Assembly (NCBI GenBank): GCA_002500485.1 | Contig: DLRJ01000033.1 | Coordinates: 7,470 to 71,469, forward strand | DNA length: 64,000 nucleotides | Origin: Dehalococcoidia bacterium UBA7891 | Lineage (GTDB): Bacteria; Chloroflexota; Dehalococcoidia; Lucifugimonadales; UBA826 | Direction: 5' to 3' | Shown: piece by piece, positions 63,119 through 64,000 of the stretch | Layout: every line of letters starts with the position of its first letter | Position numbering within the stretch: position 1 is the first letter of the stretch | Program-made: the position numbers and the translations under genes | The notes under the pieces: generated by a model | Told to the model about the DNA's origin: nothing | Seen by the model: the letters and a program-made list of their open reading frames with translations, nothing else | The model's database searches: none

Positions 63119-64000
63119 ATGGCAGACCGAAAACCCTTAATCCACGTGATTGGGACAGGTGGGACCATTGCTGGCATTGGACCTGACAGGCTGGATTACA
63201 CTCAGTATGCTGAACTCGGTAAAAAATTCAGCATAGAACAATCATTGGACCGAATATCCGAAATTAATGCCCTAGCCGATATACAAAGTGAGGACATGAT
63301 CAGCGTAGGTAGCCCGGCAATAGGCCCCAAGGAATGGCTCCAGCTAAGTAACCGGATCAACACCGTTTTAAACTCTACAAATGTTGATGGGGTTGTAGTA
63401 ACACACGGGACTGCCACACTAGAGGAGACAGCCTATTTTTTGCATTTGACAGTAAAATCCAAAAAACCCGTCGTTATTACCGGGGCAATGCGGCCACCAA
63501 CTGCATTTGGCACAGATGCAGATCTAAACCTCATAGACGCTATCAGGGTTGCTGCGAGCCCTCATGCAACAGATAAAGGCGTCGTAACCGTACTTAACAA
63601 TGAAATCCATTGCGCTAGAGACGTCTACAAAGCGAATACTCTACGTGTTGAAACATTCCGTGCCAACGAACTAGGATTCTTGGGTTACTCTGATTCGGAT
63701 GGAGAGGTACTTTTCTATAGAAGTCCTCTCCGAAAACATACTTACTCAACTGATTTTGACGTTAAAACGCTCACAGAACTCCCGCGGGTAGATATAGTTT
63801 ATGCCTACGCGGGCTCCGACAACCTGTTTATTGACGCAGTCCGCCAAAATAAATCCGACGGTATGGTATTAACAGGTTTTGGGTCTGGAACTTTGCCTCC
63901 AATTATGCTGGAAACTGGATCTGAAACCACCCAAGAAGGGATTCCTGTAGTTTTGGCATCAAGGTCTACCGCAGGCAGAGTCGTCATTACACCACGCATC
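63119..64000 (+). CDS. L-asparaginase (type I/II family), C-terminus beyond window
   Basis: This amidohydrolase has the nucleophile Thr in GTGGTIAG (residues 12-19), the second catalytic motif VVTHGTATLEETAYFL, and the VITGAMRPPTAFGTDAD segment. The ATG at 63119 begins about 5 residues before the first strand. The frame is open to the last base, so about 294 residues are visible and the gene runs past the edge. It could use Asn or Gln. The upstream gene is the cupin. Confidence 0.93.
   Translation, partial: MADRKPLIHVIGTGGTIAGIGPDRLDYTQYAELGKKFSIEQSLDRISEINALADIQSEDMISVGSPAIGPKEWLQLSNRINTVLNSTNVDGVVVTHGTATLEETAYFLHLTVKSKKPVVITGAMRPPTAFGTDADLNLIDAIRVAASPHATDKGVVTVLNNEIHCARDVYKANTLRVETFRANELGFLGYSDSDGEVLFYRSPLRKHTYSTDFDVKTLTELPRVDIVYAYAGSDNLFIDAVRQNKSDGMVLTGFGSGTLPPIMLETGSETTQEGIPVVLASRSTAGRVVITPRI

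Overview
The window looks like one piece of a moderately low-GC (roughly 40-45%) bacterial chromosome, densely packed, with gaps mostly below 250 bases. The gene set suggests a free-living, probably marine member of the Chloroflexota, of the Dehalococcoidia/SAR202 kind. This is an inference from content: three CaiB/BaiF CoA-transferases, an F420-type luciferase-like oxidoreductase, UbiD/UbiA/UbiX-type quinone genes, SDR and MDR dehydrogenases, MFS pumps, sulfite-exporter-like and HPP permeases, and lipoprotein thioredoxins. There is no rRNA gene or other phylogenetic marker that settles it. Start codons are often TTG, usually behind a good Shine-Dalgarno sequence. I found no transposase, integrase, prophage or CRISPR array.

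Layout. 1-1802: end of a NIPSNAP-like gene and an FAD hydroxylase, visibly GC-richer than the rest. 2054-8961: MDR and SDR oxidoreductases, a 54-residue SEC-C zinc microprotein on the minus strand, a CoA-transferase, a ferredoxin and aconitase. 8992-13418: recG and a FakA/DAK2 gene on the minus strand, diverging from rpmB. 13574-16290: a DapA-family lyase/aldolase, an MfnB-like enzyme carrying a TusA-like tail, and two small membrane proteins. 16306-20636 (minus): a K+ uptake operon with trkH, trkA, a Usp protein, two lone TrkA-N proteins and pheA. 20879-26984: an HPP permease, then a CinA-like/nucleotidylyltransferase fusion, UbiD, UbiA, UbiX, an orphan TPP domain and a PHP protein. 26986-33994: a 2-hydroxyacid dehydrogenase, two overlapping CoA-transferases, cmk, plsC, glmS and a 42-residue membrane protein.

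34035-41086: a lipoprotein thioredoxin-like gene read through an in-frame TGA (probable selenoprotein), a membrane protein, a six-repeat coiled-coil protein, a GAF-GAF-PAS-adenylate cyclase, an amidase with a small AtzG-like partner, and an alpha/beta hydrolase. 41208-46767: rpsO and pnp, then dapB, asd and dapA for lysine/diaminopimelate synthesis. 46788-52225: purA, an LLM oxidoreductase, three tRNAs (Met, Val, Leu) behind a near-consensus promoter, a TIM-barrel isomerase, an ABM-like protein and a zinc alcohol dehydrogenase. 52703-64000: an ACT-malic enzyme, two MFS carriers, two extracytoplasmic thioredoxin-like lipoproteins, a nucleoside deoxyribosyltransferase-like gene, a TauE/SafE permease, LicD plus a cytidylyltransferase, a cupin, and an asparaginase that runs off the end.

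The best lead is at 34035-34562. A TGA falls exactly on the first position of a thioredoxin CxxC motif (giving UGTC) and is followed at the right distance by a perfect 7-bp hairpin whose loop has G in its second position, as bacterial SECIS elements do. Other leads are a pnp gene whose family-conserved N-terminus can only begin at an ATT codon, an MfnB-TusA fusion behind a hairpin leader, a pair of overlapping CoA-transferases of which only one keeps the catalytic Asp, and a K+ regulator split into single RCK-N domains.
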